Of a DNA stretch of 6,229 bases, positions 1 to 5,929 are shown in pieces. Each line of letters begins with the position of its first letter. The stretch's first letter is position 1. The translations under genes were made by a program, and so were the position numbers. The DNA is from Verrucomicrobiales bacterium (GTDB lineage: Bacteria > Verrucomicrobiota > Verrucomicrobiia > Limisphaerales > JAFMIX01): positions 1 to 6,229 of the forward strand of contig JAFMIX010000132.1 of the NCBI GenBank assembly GCA_017853785.1, in the 5' to 3' direction. The notes below the pieces were generated by a model. The model was not told where the DNA came from, did no database searches, and saw only the letters and a program-made list of their open reading frames with translations.

Positions 1-1
1 C

Positions 2-1192
2 CGCCTGACCAAGGCCAGCCTGGGAGCAGAGGCAACTTCGTTTGGAGGCACAAATAATTTCGACATCACCCGGACCATAACCAATGCAGGACCCGAAAAG
101 CATTGGAACGTCATCCAGATTACCGTCGAAAGTCTCAGCGCGAAATTTCTGGGATGCTTTGGCAACACAAACGGGATGACGCCAAATCTCGACAAGATTT
201 TTGATGAGGGGCTGGTGTTCACTAATTTCTTCGCCACCGGCACCCGCACCGTGCGCGGCATGGAGGCGTTGACCCTGTGCGTTCCTCCCACCCCGGGACA
301 ATCCATCGTGCGCCGGCCCCACAACGACAATCTGTTCTCCGTCGGCGCGGTGTTTCGGAGTCGCGCGTATGATACCGCGTTCATCTATTCCGGTTTCGGA
401 TACTTCGATAACATGAATGCCTTTTTCGCTGCCAACGGTTATCGCGTGACAGATCGCACTTCCGTCGCGAAATCCGACATCACCTACGCCACTGTCTGGG
501 GGGCGTGCGATGAAGATTTGTATCGCTGGACGATGCGTGAGGCAGACGCCGCCTTTGCCACCGGGAAACCGTTTCATCATTTCGTGATGACCACCTCCAA
601 TCATCGGCCCTATGGCTTTCCCGCCGGCAAAGTATCCTTGCCCACCGGAAACCGGGAAGGCGCGGTGCAATACACTGACTATGCCATCGGCAAATTTCTC
701 GAAGCTGCCCGGACGAAACCATGGTTCACCAATACGCTGTTCGTCATCGTGGGCGACCATTGCGCCAGTGCCGCCGGGAAAACCGCGTTGCCAATTCCGG
801 GCTATCACATTCCGGCTTTGGTTTGGAATCCCACCCTAATCCCGCCGCAACATGTCGGCACTTTATGCAGTCAGATTGACTTGTTGCCCACCATTTTTGG
901 ACTGATGAATTGGAGCTATGAATCCCGTTTCTACGGCAAAGACATCCTCCGGGAGCGGCCGGAAGAACAACGCGCTTTTATTTCCACCTATCAACGACTC
1001 GGTTATCTGCGCCCCGGAAAACTGGCGGTGCTTGAACCGGTGCGCCGCCAACGGATGTTCACCTTCACTGCCACCGAGGCTCCGACGGAAACGGCGTTGG
1101 AATCCGCATTCCTCAACGACGCCATCAGTGAGTATCAGACGGCCAGCTATCTCTTTGGTCACCGATTAAACCACGCCGCCAATGCGAACTAG
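2..1192 (+). CDS. LTA synthase/MdoB-like sulfatase-fold phosphotransferase, C-terminal part (5' end outside window)
   Basis: The frame is open from base 2, so the internal ATG at 176 is not the start: residues before it are conserved family sequence. About 396 residues of an extracytoplasmic alkaline phosphatase/sulfatase-fold domain are visible. Numbered from the first codon, the motifs are VIQITVES with the metal ligand Glu43, ATGTRTVRGME with the probable nucleophile Thr83, TTSNHRPY (near 600), and VIVGDHC with metal ligands Asp252-His253. This matches the LtaS/OpgB class, which moves phosphoglycerol or a similar lipid head group onto a polymer or glycan outside the cytoplasmic membrane. 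Such proteins usually have about 600 or more residues with an N-terminal five-helix membrane domain, which here would lie beyond the left edge. The stop overlaps the next gene, a PAP2 phosphatase, by 11 bp, suggesting translational coupling. The acceptor cannot be told from the sequence; a phosphoethanolamine transferase relative is less likely. Confidence 0.85.
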   Translation, partial: RLTKASLGAEATSFGGTNNFDITRTITNAGPEKHWNVIQITVESLSAKFLGCFGNTNGMTPNLDKIFDEGLVFTNFFATGTRTVRGMEALTLCVPPTPGQSIVRRPHNDNLFSVGAVFRSRAYDTAFIYSGFGYFDNMNAFFAANGYRVTDRTSVAKSDITYATVWGACDEDLYRWTMREADAAFATGKPFHHFVMTTSNHRPYGFPAGKVSLPTGNREGAVQYTDYAIGKFLEAARTKPWFTNTLFVIVGDHCASAAGKTALPIPGYHIPALVWNPTLIPPQHVGTLCSQIDLLPTIFGLMNWSYESRFYGKDILRERPEEQRAFISTYQRLGYLRPGKLAVLEPVRRQRMFTFTATEAPTETALESAFLNDAISEYQTASYLFGHRLNHAANAN

Positions 1193-1877
1193 GTTTATTG
1201 GACTTGGGAGTGCGCTCGGACTCTTGGTTGGCACTTTGGCGTTGTTTCAATTTACCAATCTCGACATCTGGGTGCAGGATTTTTGCTACGACTTTGCCAA
1301 TCATCGTTGGTGGGTGAATGCACAGGATGTTTGGCCCGGCCTGCTTTTTTATTCCGGGCCGAAAGTCGTCTTGCAGGTCACGAGCGGACTGTTGTTCGCC
1401 TGGCTGATGCTGCCGGTTCGGTGGCGACCCAAAGTGCTGCGACACTTTCAACTCCCATGGCCCAAACGGCGGCTCTGGCTGGTGCTGTTCTGTCTGGCCA
1501 TCGTTCCGGCAACCATCAGCGTCATGAAGCGTCGTTCCGACCTTTACTGCCCCTGGTCCGTTGATCGGTATGGCGGCGATCGTCCGCATCTGCACTTTTT
1601 TGATGCGCTGCCGGCCAATTATCCTCCCGACTGTGGCCGCTGTTTTCCCGCCCAGCATGCCAGCGGGGGATTTGCATTGCTGGGGCTATACTACCTCGCC
1701 GAGTCCAAGCGCGGACGCAAGTTGGGTGTGGTCATCGGGATGACGGCGGGCTGGCTCATGGGAATTTATCAGATGCTTAAGGGTGCGCATTTTTTGAGTC
1801 ACACCATCGTGACCATGTTGATTGCGGGTGTCATCGTTCAACTCCTCGCTTGGGCGGCGCGCGAAGACTTGAGGTGA
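1182..1877 (+). CDS. PAP2-family integral membrane phosphatase
   Basis: 231 residues with about five or six hydrophobic segments (roughly 5-25, 50-77, 98-115, 164-174, 181-199, 207-228). PAP2 signatures appear in order: Lys116 followed by the YCPW..DRYGG block (motif 1 region), CFPAQHASGG with His159 (motif 2), and KGAHFLSH with His207 (motif 3). Enzymes of this superfamily remove phosphate from lipid phosphates or diphosphates at the outer face of the cytoplasmic membrane (lipid A phosphatases, undecaprenyl-diphosphate or PGP phosphatases). Two positions look non-standard: Gln158 where PSGH/PAGH normally has Gly, and Lys200 where the motif 3 Arg is expected. The ATG lies inside the 3' end of the sulfatase gene with no Shine-Dalgarno, so it is probably translated by coupling. 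A plausible role is handling lipid products or substrates of the upstream transferase, but the substrate is unknown. Confidence 0.85.
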   Translation: MRTRFIGLGSALGLLVGTLALFQFTNLDIWVQDFCYDFANHRWWVNAQDVWPGLLFYSGPKVVLQVTSGLLFAWLMLPVRWRPKVLRHFQLPWPKRRLWLVLFCLAIVPATISVMKRRSDLYCPWSVDRYGGDRPHLHFFDALPANYPPDCGRCFPAQHASGGFALLGLYYLAESKRGRKLGVVIGMTAGWLMGIYQMLKGAHFLSHTIVTMLIAGVIVQLLAWAAREDLR

Positions 1878-1906
1878 TGCAGTAGTGTGCCGCGTCCACT
1901 TACCTC
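1871..1906. terminator. possible hairpin between convergent genes
   Basis: GAGGT (1871-1875) can pair with ACCTC (1902-1906), and inside it AGTG (1884-1887) with CACT (1897-1900). The structure spans both stop regions of the convergent PAP2 and metallo-beta-lactamase genes and fills the 27-bp gap. There is no T-tract on either side, so a role as a bidirectional terminator is only a guess from position. Confidence 0.2.
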
Positions 1907-3299
1907 AAATCTCCACCACCTGCTGGTATTCCGGCACGAGGACTTTCGCCTTGGGCTTCAGCCGCTGCAACGTCTCCGCGTGGGCGAGGCATTGGGATTC
2001 TTCGCCGTGGATGCAGGTGATGACTTTGAGATTGCCGGAGATGTTTTCGACGTAGTGCCGCAGTTCGTTCTTATCCGCGTGGCCGGAGAAGGAATCAATC
2101 GAGGCCACCCGCGCCTGCACCGCCACGGGCAGGCCGAAGATGTTCACGGGATTTTTGCCGGCGACAATCTGTGCGCCGAGCGTGTGTTCCGCGCAGTAAC
2201 CGATGAAGAGGATGAGGTTCTTCGGGTCGCCGAGGTTATTCTTCAGGTGATGGCGGATGCGCCCGGCTTCCGCCATACCGGACGCGCTGATGATGATGGC
2301 GGGTTCTTTCAGGTCGTTGAGCTTCATCGAGTGCGCCACCTCACGGATGTAGGTGAGGTTCTCCATGCCGAAGGGATTCGCCTTCTCGCGCAGAAATTTG
2401 TAGATGGAGTCGTTGAAACATTCCGGGTGCAGGCGGAAAACTTCCGTGGCGTTCACGCTCAACGGGCTGTCCACGAAGATCGGCACTTTGGGCAATTGCC
2501 CCGCCAGCGTGAGTTGGTGCAGGGTGTAGACAATCTGTTGCGTGCGCCCCACGGAGAATGCCGGGATGATGACCCTGCCGCGCTGCGCGAGCGTCTCGGT
2601 CACGAGTTTGGCGACGAGTTCGTTGGCGTTGTCCTTCGCGGTGTGCTCGCGGCCGCCGTAAGTTGATTCGATCTGGAGATAATCCACGTTCGTCACGGGC
2701 GCGGGGTCGCGGAGGATGTCGTCGCCGCCGCGGCCGACGTCGCCGCTGAAGAGATAGCGGAATTTCTCAGCGCCCTCGCGGATGTCCAGCACCACCTGCG
2801 CGGAGCCGAGGATGTGCCCGGCGTCCTTGAAGGTGACGGTCACGCCGTCCAGCAGGGGGAAGGGGCGGTCATAGTTAATGCCCACGAACTGGCGGATGGC
2901 CTTGTCGGCATCGGCGGCGGTGTAGAGCGGCTGGACGGGCGGCAGGCCTTGCTTGGCGCGCTTCTTGGAGACAAACTCGGCGTCGGAGCGTTGGATTTCC
3001 GCCGAGTCCACGAGCATTATGCTGGCGAGGCTGCGGGTGGCGAAGGTGCAGTAGATGTTGCCCTCGAAGCCTTGCTTGCAGAGGTTCGGCAGGTTGCCGC
3101 AATGGTCGATGTGCGCGTGGCTGAGGACGACGGCGTCCACCTGTTTCGGGTCGAACGGGAAACAGCAGTTGCGCTCAATGGATTCGTCGCGGCGGCCCTG
3201 GTAGAGTCCGCATTCGAGCAACAGCCGGCGGCCGTTGATTTCAAACAGATACATCGAGCCCGTGGTGGTGCGGGTCGCGCCGAGGAAGTGGACTTTCAT
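1905..3299 (-). CDS. beta-CASP metallo-beta-lactamase-fold RNase-like protein (CPSF73/YSH1-type)
   Basis: 464 residues, complete. An N-terminal metallo-beta-lactamase fold supplies zinc ligands in HAHIDH (His61, His63, Asp65, His66), AGHILGSA (His162) and FSGDVGR (Asp187). A beta-CASP insert follows, with motif A ESTYG (Glu211), the SASGMAEAGRI segment, motif B FSGHAD (His407) and motif C CIHGE (His431). All key residues are present, so an active two-zinc hydrolase is expected. The family contains RNA endo/exonucleases (CPSF73, RNase J relatives), and this short form without KH or C-terminal domains is widespread in bacteria with mostly undefined substrates. It lies 62 bp downstream of infA on the same strand, which fits an RNA-related role and possible co-transcription. 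No Shine-Dalgarno precedes the ATG. The assignment to fold and superfamily is firm; the physiological substrate is not known. Confidence 0.93.
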   Translation of the reverse strand: MKVHFLGATRTTTGSMYLFEINGRRLLLECGLYQGRRDESIERNCCFPFDPKQVDAVVLSHAHIDHCGNLPNLCKQGFEGNIYCTFATRSLASIMLVDSAEIQRSDAEFVSKKRAKQGLPPVQPLYTAADADKAIRQFVGINYDRPFPLLDGVTVTFKDAGHILGSAQVVLDIREGAEKFRYLFSGDVGRGGDDILRDPAPVTNVDYLQIESTYGGREHTAKDNANELVAKLVTETLAQRGRVIIPAFSVGRTQQIVYTLHQLTLAGQLPKVPIFVDSPLSVNATEVFRLHPECFNDSIYKFLREKANPFGMENLTYIREVAHSMKLNDLKEPAIIISASGMAEAGRIRHHLKNNLGDPKNLILFIGYCAEHTLGAQIVAGKNPVNIFGLPVAVQARVASIDSFSGHADKNELRHYVENISGNLKVITCIHGEESQCLAHAETLQRLKPKAKVLVPEYQQVVEI

Positions 3300-3361
3300 G
3301 CGGCAGATTTAGCCACACGGTGAGGTAAGGAACAACTGCGAACGGAAGCAATTTTCGCCGG

Positions 3362-3580
3362 TCAGGCCTGCCGGAAGGTGATGCGCGCCTTGTCGAGGTC
3401 GTAGGGCGACATGGCGACGTTGACCCTGTCGCCGACGGAGATGCGGATGAAGTTTTTGCGCATCTTGCCGGAAATGTGCGCGAGCACCTCGTGACCGTTG
3501 GGGAGGGTGACACGAAACATCGTCCCCGGTAACACTTGCGATACCGTGCCCTGTAATTCGATTGCTTCTTCTTTAGCCAA
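3362..3580 (-). CDS. infA: translation initiation factor IF-1 (TTG start)
   Basis: 72 residues, exactly the length of E. coli IF-1, and collinear with it: LAKEEAIELQG at the N-terminus, then TMFRV, the invariant AHISGKMRKN, and the SPYDL..RI.F tail. It is a single OB-fold protein that binds the 30S A site with IF-2 and IF-3 during initiation. The start is TTG at 3580-3578. The open frame continues far upstream, but that extension lies antisense to rnhB and has no family similarity, so the 72-residue start is preferred. The gene stands outside any visible ribosomal-protein cluster, with the beta-CASP gene downstream. No Shine-Dalgarno is visible before the TTG. Confidence 0.95.
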   Translation of the reverse strand: MAKEEAIELQGTVSQVLPGTMFRVTLPNGHEVLAHISGKMRKNFIRISVGDRVNVAMSPYDLDKARITFRQA

Positions 3581-3700
3581 GCAGTTAAACGCGGAATTAA
3601 ATGCCAATCTTTTGCGGCGAAGGCAATAATTTTTTGGCTGGAAAAGCGGATGAAATCCTGCCTGACATCCGGCGGGAACGCGGTAGCCTGCCACCCAGAA
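3581..3700. promoter_or_regulatory. divergent intergenic region of infA and rnhB
   Basis: These 120 bp separate the divergent infA (minus) and rnhB (plus) starts and should hold both promoters. It contains an AT-rich patch in a GC-rich neighbourhood. On the minus strand, TTGCCT (3626-3621) and TTTAAT (3601-3596) resemble -35 and -10 boxes 19 bp apart, which would give a very short infA leader. For rnhB no convincing boxes are seen. The position is good evidence for regulatory content; the individual boxes are weak. Confidence 0.35.
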
Positions 3701-4354
3701 ATGACCGCCAAATCCACCGACCGCCTCGCATTCGAGCGCGAGCTCTGGCAACAGGGCCTGCACCTCGTCGCCGGCGTGGACGAAGCCGGCCGCGGCCCGC
3801 TCGCCGGGCCGGTTGTGGCGGCGGCGGTGATTCTGCCGCCGCGATGGGCGGAATCCGGTTGCGACGAATCGCTCCAGAAGCTGAATGACTCCAAGCAGCT
3901 CACCGAGCGGCAGCGCGGCGACTTTTTTGGCATCCTCACCGCCCATCCGGAAATCCGCCACGCTATCGCCACGGTGGATGCGGAGACGATTGACCGCATC
4001 AACATCCTTCAAGCCACGCACCGCGCCATGAACGAGGCGCTGGCACAGCTCGCCCCATCGCCGCAGCACGCGCTGGTGGACGGGTTGCACGTCAAGACGC
4101 TGAAGTTGCCGCAGACGCCGCTCGTCAAAGGCGATGCCCGCAGCTATTCCATCGCCGCCGCCAGCGTGCTCGCCAAGGTCACGCGTGACCGTCTCATGCT
4201 CGAATACGACCGCCAATGGCCGCAATATGGTTTCGCTGGGCACAAGGGCTACGGCACGCCTGCGCACCTCGCCGCCATCGCCGCGCATGGGCCGTGTCCG
4301 ATCCACCGCCGCAGCTTCGCGCCGCTGAAGGCAAAGGAGCGGGAACTTTTCTAG
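3701..4354 (+). CDS. rnhB: ribonuclease HII
   Basis: 217 residues, normal for the family. RNase HII cuts RNA strands in RNA/DNA hybrids and nicks at single misincorporated ribonucleotides, starting ribonucleotide excision repair. Visible motifs are VAGVDEAGRGPLAGP with catalytic Asp27-Glu28 and the GRG substrate-sensing loop, NDSKQLTERQR (62-72), DGLHV with Asp127, GDARSYSIAAASVLAKVTRD with Asp145, and the GHKGYGTPAH C-terminal segment. The spacing of the last two aspartates (18) matches E. coli Asp108/Asp126. I chose ATG 3701 because it gives the usual 20-25 residues before the first motif. An in-frame ATG at 3650, preceded by a weak GGAAAAG, would add 17 residues with no family character. 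The TAG stop touches the left end of the downstream repeat element, and yraN follows on the same strand. Confidence 0.96.
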   Translation: MTAKSTDRLAFERELWQQGLHLVAGVDEAGRGPLAGPVVAAAVILPPRWAESGCDESLQKLNDSKQLTERQRGDFFGILTAHPEIRHAIATVDAETIDRINILQATHRAMNEALAQLAPSPQHALVDGLHVKTLKLPQTPLVKGDARSYSIAAASVLAKVTRDRLMLEYDRQWPQYGFAGHKGYGTPAHLAAIAAHGPCPIHRRSFAPLKAKERELF

Positions 4355-4513
4355 CCACGGATTTTCACGGATGAAACACAGATTTGATTCCGTTGGCAGG
4401 GCGCGCCACTCCGTACGCGCCACCGCAGGACAATCACCGCAGCGGCGGGCAGCAGCCGACCCGCACTGCCCGGCTCTGTTTCATTCGTGTTCAATCCGTG
4501 TTTCATCTGTGGC
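4354..4513. repeat. 160-bp element with inverted-repeat ends and GC-rich hairpin core
   Basis: The left end (4354-4387, beginning GCCACGGAT and containing CACGGATGAAACACAGAT) and the reverse complement of the right end (4513-4480, beginning GCCACAGATGAAACACGGAT) are degenerate copies of one sequence facing inwards. The core holds two perfect short stems: GGCGCG/CGCGCC (4400-4405 with 4416-4421) and CGGGCAG/CTGCCCG (4446-4452 with 4466-4472). It encodes no protein. It begins on the last base of the rnhB stop and ends 3 bp before the yraN ATG, so it makes up the whole gap and the yraN leader. It looks like a non-autonomous MITE- or REP-like element. Similar 'CACGGATGAACACGGAT' repeats are, as I recall, common in Verrucomicrobiota intergenic DNA. 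An alternative is two separate repeat copies flanking unrelated DNA. Confidence 0.7.
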
Positions 4514-4516
4514 AAA

Positions 4517-4945
4517 ATGAATTGGGCAGCTTGCATCAAATCGTGGTTCGCCCGCGCGGAGACGCCGGAGCATCTGCGGCGCGGCGAACTCGGCGAGCGC
4601 GCGGCGGAAAAGCACTTGCGCCGACTCGGTTTGAAATTTCTGACGCGCAACTTCCGCTCCGAGCGCGGGGAGGTCGATCTCATCTTCCGTGACGACGATT
4701 GCCTCGTGTTCGTGGAGGTGAAGACCCGCTCCTCGGAGACTTGGGCGCGCCCTGCCGCCGCCGTGGACGCCCGCAAGCGGCGGCGGCTTTCCCAGACGGC
4801 GCTCGATTATCTGCGGCGCATCAGGAATCCCCAGGTGAAAATCCGGTTCGACATCGTCGAAGTCCTGCTCGCTGATGGCGCGGTGCGTGAGGTGCGGCAT
4901 TTGCCGAACACCTTTGCGCTGAGCGAGCCGTATCGGTATGGGTGA
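4517..4945 (+). CDS. YraN/UPF0102 family nuclease-like protein
   Basis: 142 residues, slightly longer than the usual 115-130. The UPF0102 pattern is clear: GELGERAAEKHL (23-34), LTRNFRSERGEVDLI with Asp54, and LVFVEVKTR with Glu67 and Lys69. Together these form a PD-(D/E)XK-like (restriction/Holliday-junction-resolvase) active site. The family is widespread and often sits near rnhB, as here. Its biological role is not settled, and a DNA-repair or processing nuclease is assumed. I use ATG 4517. An in-frame GTG at 4487 lies inside the right arm of the repeat element and would only add repeat-derived residues. There is no Shine-Dalgarno; the sequence before ATG is the repeat end plus AAA. The TGA stop overlaps the first bases of the following hairpin. 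Confidence 0.9.
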   Translation: MNWAACIKSWFARAETPEHLRRGELGERAAEKHLRRLGLKFLTRNFRSERGEVDLIFRDDDCLVFVEVKTRSSETWARPAAAVDARKRRRLSQTALDYLRRIRNPQVKIRFDIVEVLLADGAVREVRHLPNTFALSEPYRYG

Positions 4946-5013
4946 TTTACGAAATCCGATTAACGATTGACGCGCACTTCGACGAGTGGCGCGTAAATCG
5001 CATATCGTAAATC
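4944..5013. repeat. 70-bp long hairpin filling the yraN-mnmD convergent gap
   Basis: The outer arms 4944-4961 and 4996-5013 are complementary at 16 of 18 positions. An inner stem pairs ACGCGC (4970-4975) with GCGCGT (4989-4994) and ACT (4976-4978) with AGT (4985-4987), leaving a TCGACG loop. Each arm holds two copies of GATTTACG or a one-mismatch variant, 14 bp apart (4944 and 4958 on the plus strand; 5006 and 4992 as CGTAAATC). The hairpin begins inside the yraN stop and ends one base before the stop of the opposing gene. It may act as a bidirectional transcription barrier by position, but it lacks T-tracts and looks more like a dispersed repeat. Confidence 0.75.
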
Positions 5014-5014
5014 G

Positions 5015-5929
5015 TCATTGGAACTGCGGGTGCGCCTGCAACTTTGCCCAGCTTTCCGGCGAGAGAGGGCTGATGCGGTAGGTCTCGGCATGCAACGGCT
5101 CGGCGCTATGCGAGCGGCGGGCGCGGTCGAGCCAGCGGCGGTCCAGCGGTTCGGCAATCAGGTCCGGTGTGTTCGCGGCAATCGTCGTCTCCTCCTTCTC
5201 CCCCGTGGCGTGGCCCACGCCGACGAAGAAACCCGCGAGCAGCAGCGTCACCCGCAGGATGGTGCTGCGTGAGTAGGTCGGCATCGCGCAGGGACGCTGC
5301 GGGTCGAGTTGGCGGAACAGATTCGTGAACAGCGGCAGCGTCCACATGGCGGGATTTCTGGCCGGCGAATAGGCGTCGAAGAGAATCGCGTGAGGAGCGC
5401 CGGTCTCCGATCCGGTGGGGTGAGAATGTGTTGGAGCTTCACGCCGGTTCGGAGTCCGGCGCGCCGCCGATTGCGCAAGCCACGTCGGGAAATCGCCCAG
5501 ATGCAATTCCCAGTTCACCGTGCGGGCATCGTCGGTGAATTGGACGGTGTGCTCTCGGAGCAGCGTCTGGGTTTGCTGCTCGTAGCCGCCAAAGTAGCCG
5601 AGTTCCACCGTGTGACGCAGGGCGAATTCCAGCGGCTCAGCCTTGTGGTCGAAGCTCACCAGCCGGATGGGGCAGGGGAGGTCGCGCGTGGCGCGCAGCA
5701 CGGTGAGCGCGTTGGCCGCCGCGCCGAGCCCGACATCCCAGACGACGAATTCGCCGGAATGCTTCGCCAGCCGTTCGCGCAGCCGGAGTTGCCGGACATA
5801 AAGCGCCTCCGCTTCCGCGACCGGGCCGATGACGGGGTGAAACGTCTCTGCGTCCGCCAACGAACGCACGGAGCAGATACCGTTGTTCAAGCGGACGAGC
5901 TGATAGTCCGCCGCCGGAATCAGAACCAA
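5015..5929 (-). CDS. mnmD: MnmD/MnmC2-like tRNA 5-aminomethyl(thio)uridine-34 methyltransferase
   Basis: 304 residues. The Rossmann-type SAM-binding segment VVWDVGLGAAANAL (62-75) is followed by LVSFDHK (90-96), a LHLGD block (142-146), and the diagnostic LFDAYSPARNPAMWT (183-197). A TYSRST...RVTLLLAGF segment and a KEETTIAA segment come next. This is the DUF752 methyltransferase domain that, in E. coli MnmC, converts nm5(s2)U34 of tRNA to mnm5(s2)U34. The FAD oxidoreductase half of MnmC is absent, so it is the stand-alone form. Residues about 156-179 are Arg/Pro/Thr/His-rich, fall between the LHLGD and LFDAYSP blocks, and are encoded exactly by a 72-nt palindrome. They look like an in-frame insertion. 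The start is the TTG at 5929, overlapping the upstream TM2 gene by 10 bp. TTG 5929 leaves only 8 residues before the conserved YQLVRLNNG, so the true start is close. Confidence 0.85.
   Translation of the reverse strand: MVLIPAADYQLVRLNNGICSVRSLADAETFHPVIGPVAEAEALYVRQLRLRERLAKHSGEFVVWDVGLGAAANALTVLRATRDLPCPIRLVSFDHKAEPLEFALRHTVELGYFGGYEQQTQTLLREHTVQFTDDARTVNWELHLGDFPTWLAQSAARRTPNRREAPTHSHPTGSETGAPHAILFDAYSPARNPAMWTLPLFTNLFRQLDPQRPCAMPTYSRSTILRVTLLLAGFFVGVGHATGEKEETTIAANTPDLIAEPLDRRWLDRARRSHSAEPLHAETYRISPLSPESWAKLQAHPQFQ
5394..5465. mobile_element. 72-nt palindromic element inserted in frame in the mnmD-like gene
   Basis: The left arm 5394-5415 and the right arm 5444-5465 (22 nt each) are reverse complements at 19 of 22 positions, separated by 28 nt in which GTGA (5420-5423) and TCAC (5439-5442) can extend the pairing. 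The unit is 72 nt, or 24 codons, so it keeps the reading frame. It encodes a low-complexity stretch between two conserved methyltransferase motifs, where relatives such as E. coli MnmC have a short linker. The arms contain CCGGTCTCCGATCCGG-type sequence like palindromic repeats I recall from Verrucomicrobiota genomes; I cannot confirm copy number here. Confidence 0.65.

Noticed and set aside
1125..1658. A 177-codon minus-strand open frame across the sulfatase-PAP2 overlap
   Set aside because: Antisense to two recognisable genes, with no recognisable motifs.
1887..2666. A 259-codon plus-strand open frame
   Set aside because: It is antisense to the beta-CASP gene, whose catalytic motifs are all intact on the other strand; the product resembles no family I recognise.
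3207..3227. Glu29 in the ECGLYQG motif of the beta-CASP protein, where Asp is typical
   Set aside because: Glu at this position occurs in many bacterial homologues as I recall, it is not a zinc ligand, and all other motifs are intact.
3338..3358. GCGAA/TTCGC hairpin between infA and the beta-CASP gene
   Set aside because: Only 5 bp with an 11-nt loop and no T-tract; expected by chance and not a convincing terminator.
3362..4423. A 353-codon open frame on the minus strand containing infA
   Set aside because: Only its last 72 codons match IF-1; the rest is the antisense shadow of the well-supported rnhB gene in GC-rich DNA.
4487..4516. GTG at 4487 as the yraN start
   Set aside because: The ten extra codons lie mostly inside the repeat arm and have no family similarity; ATG 4517 is preferred.
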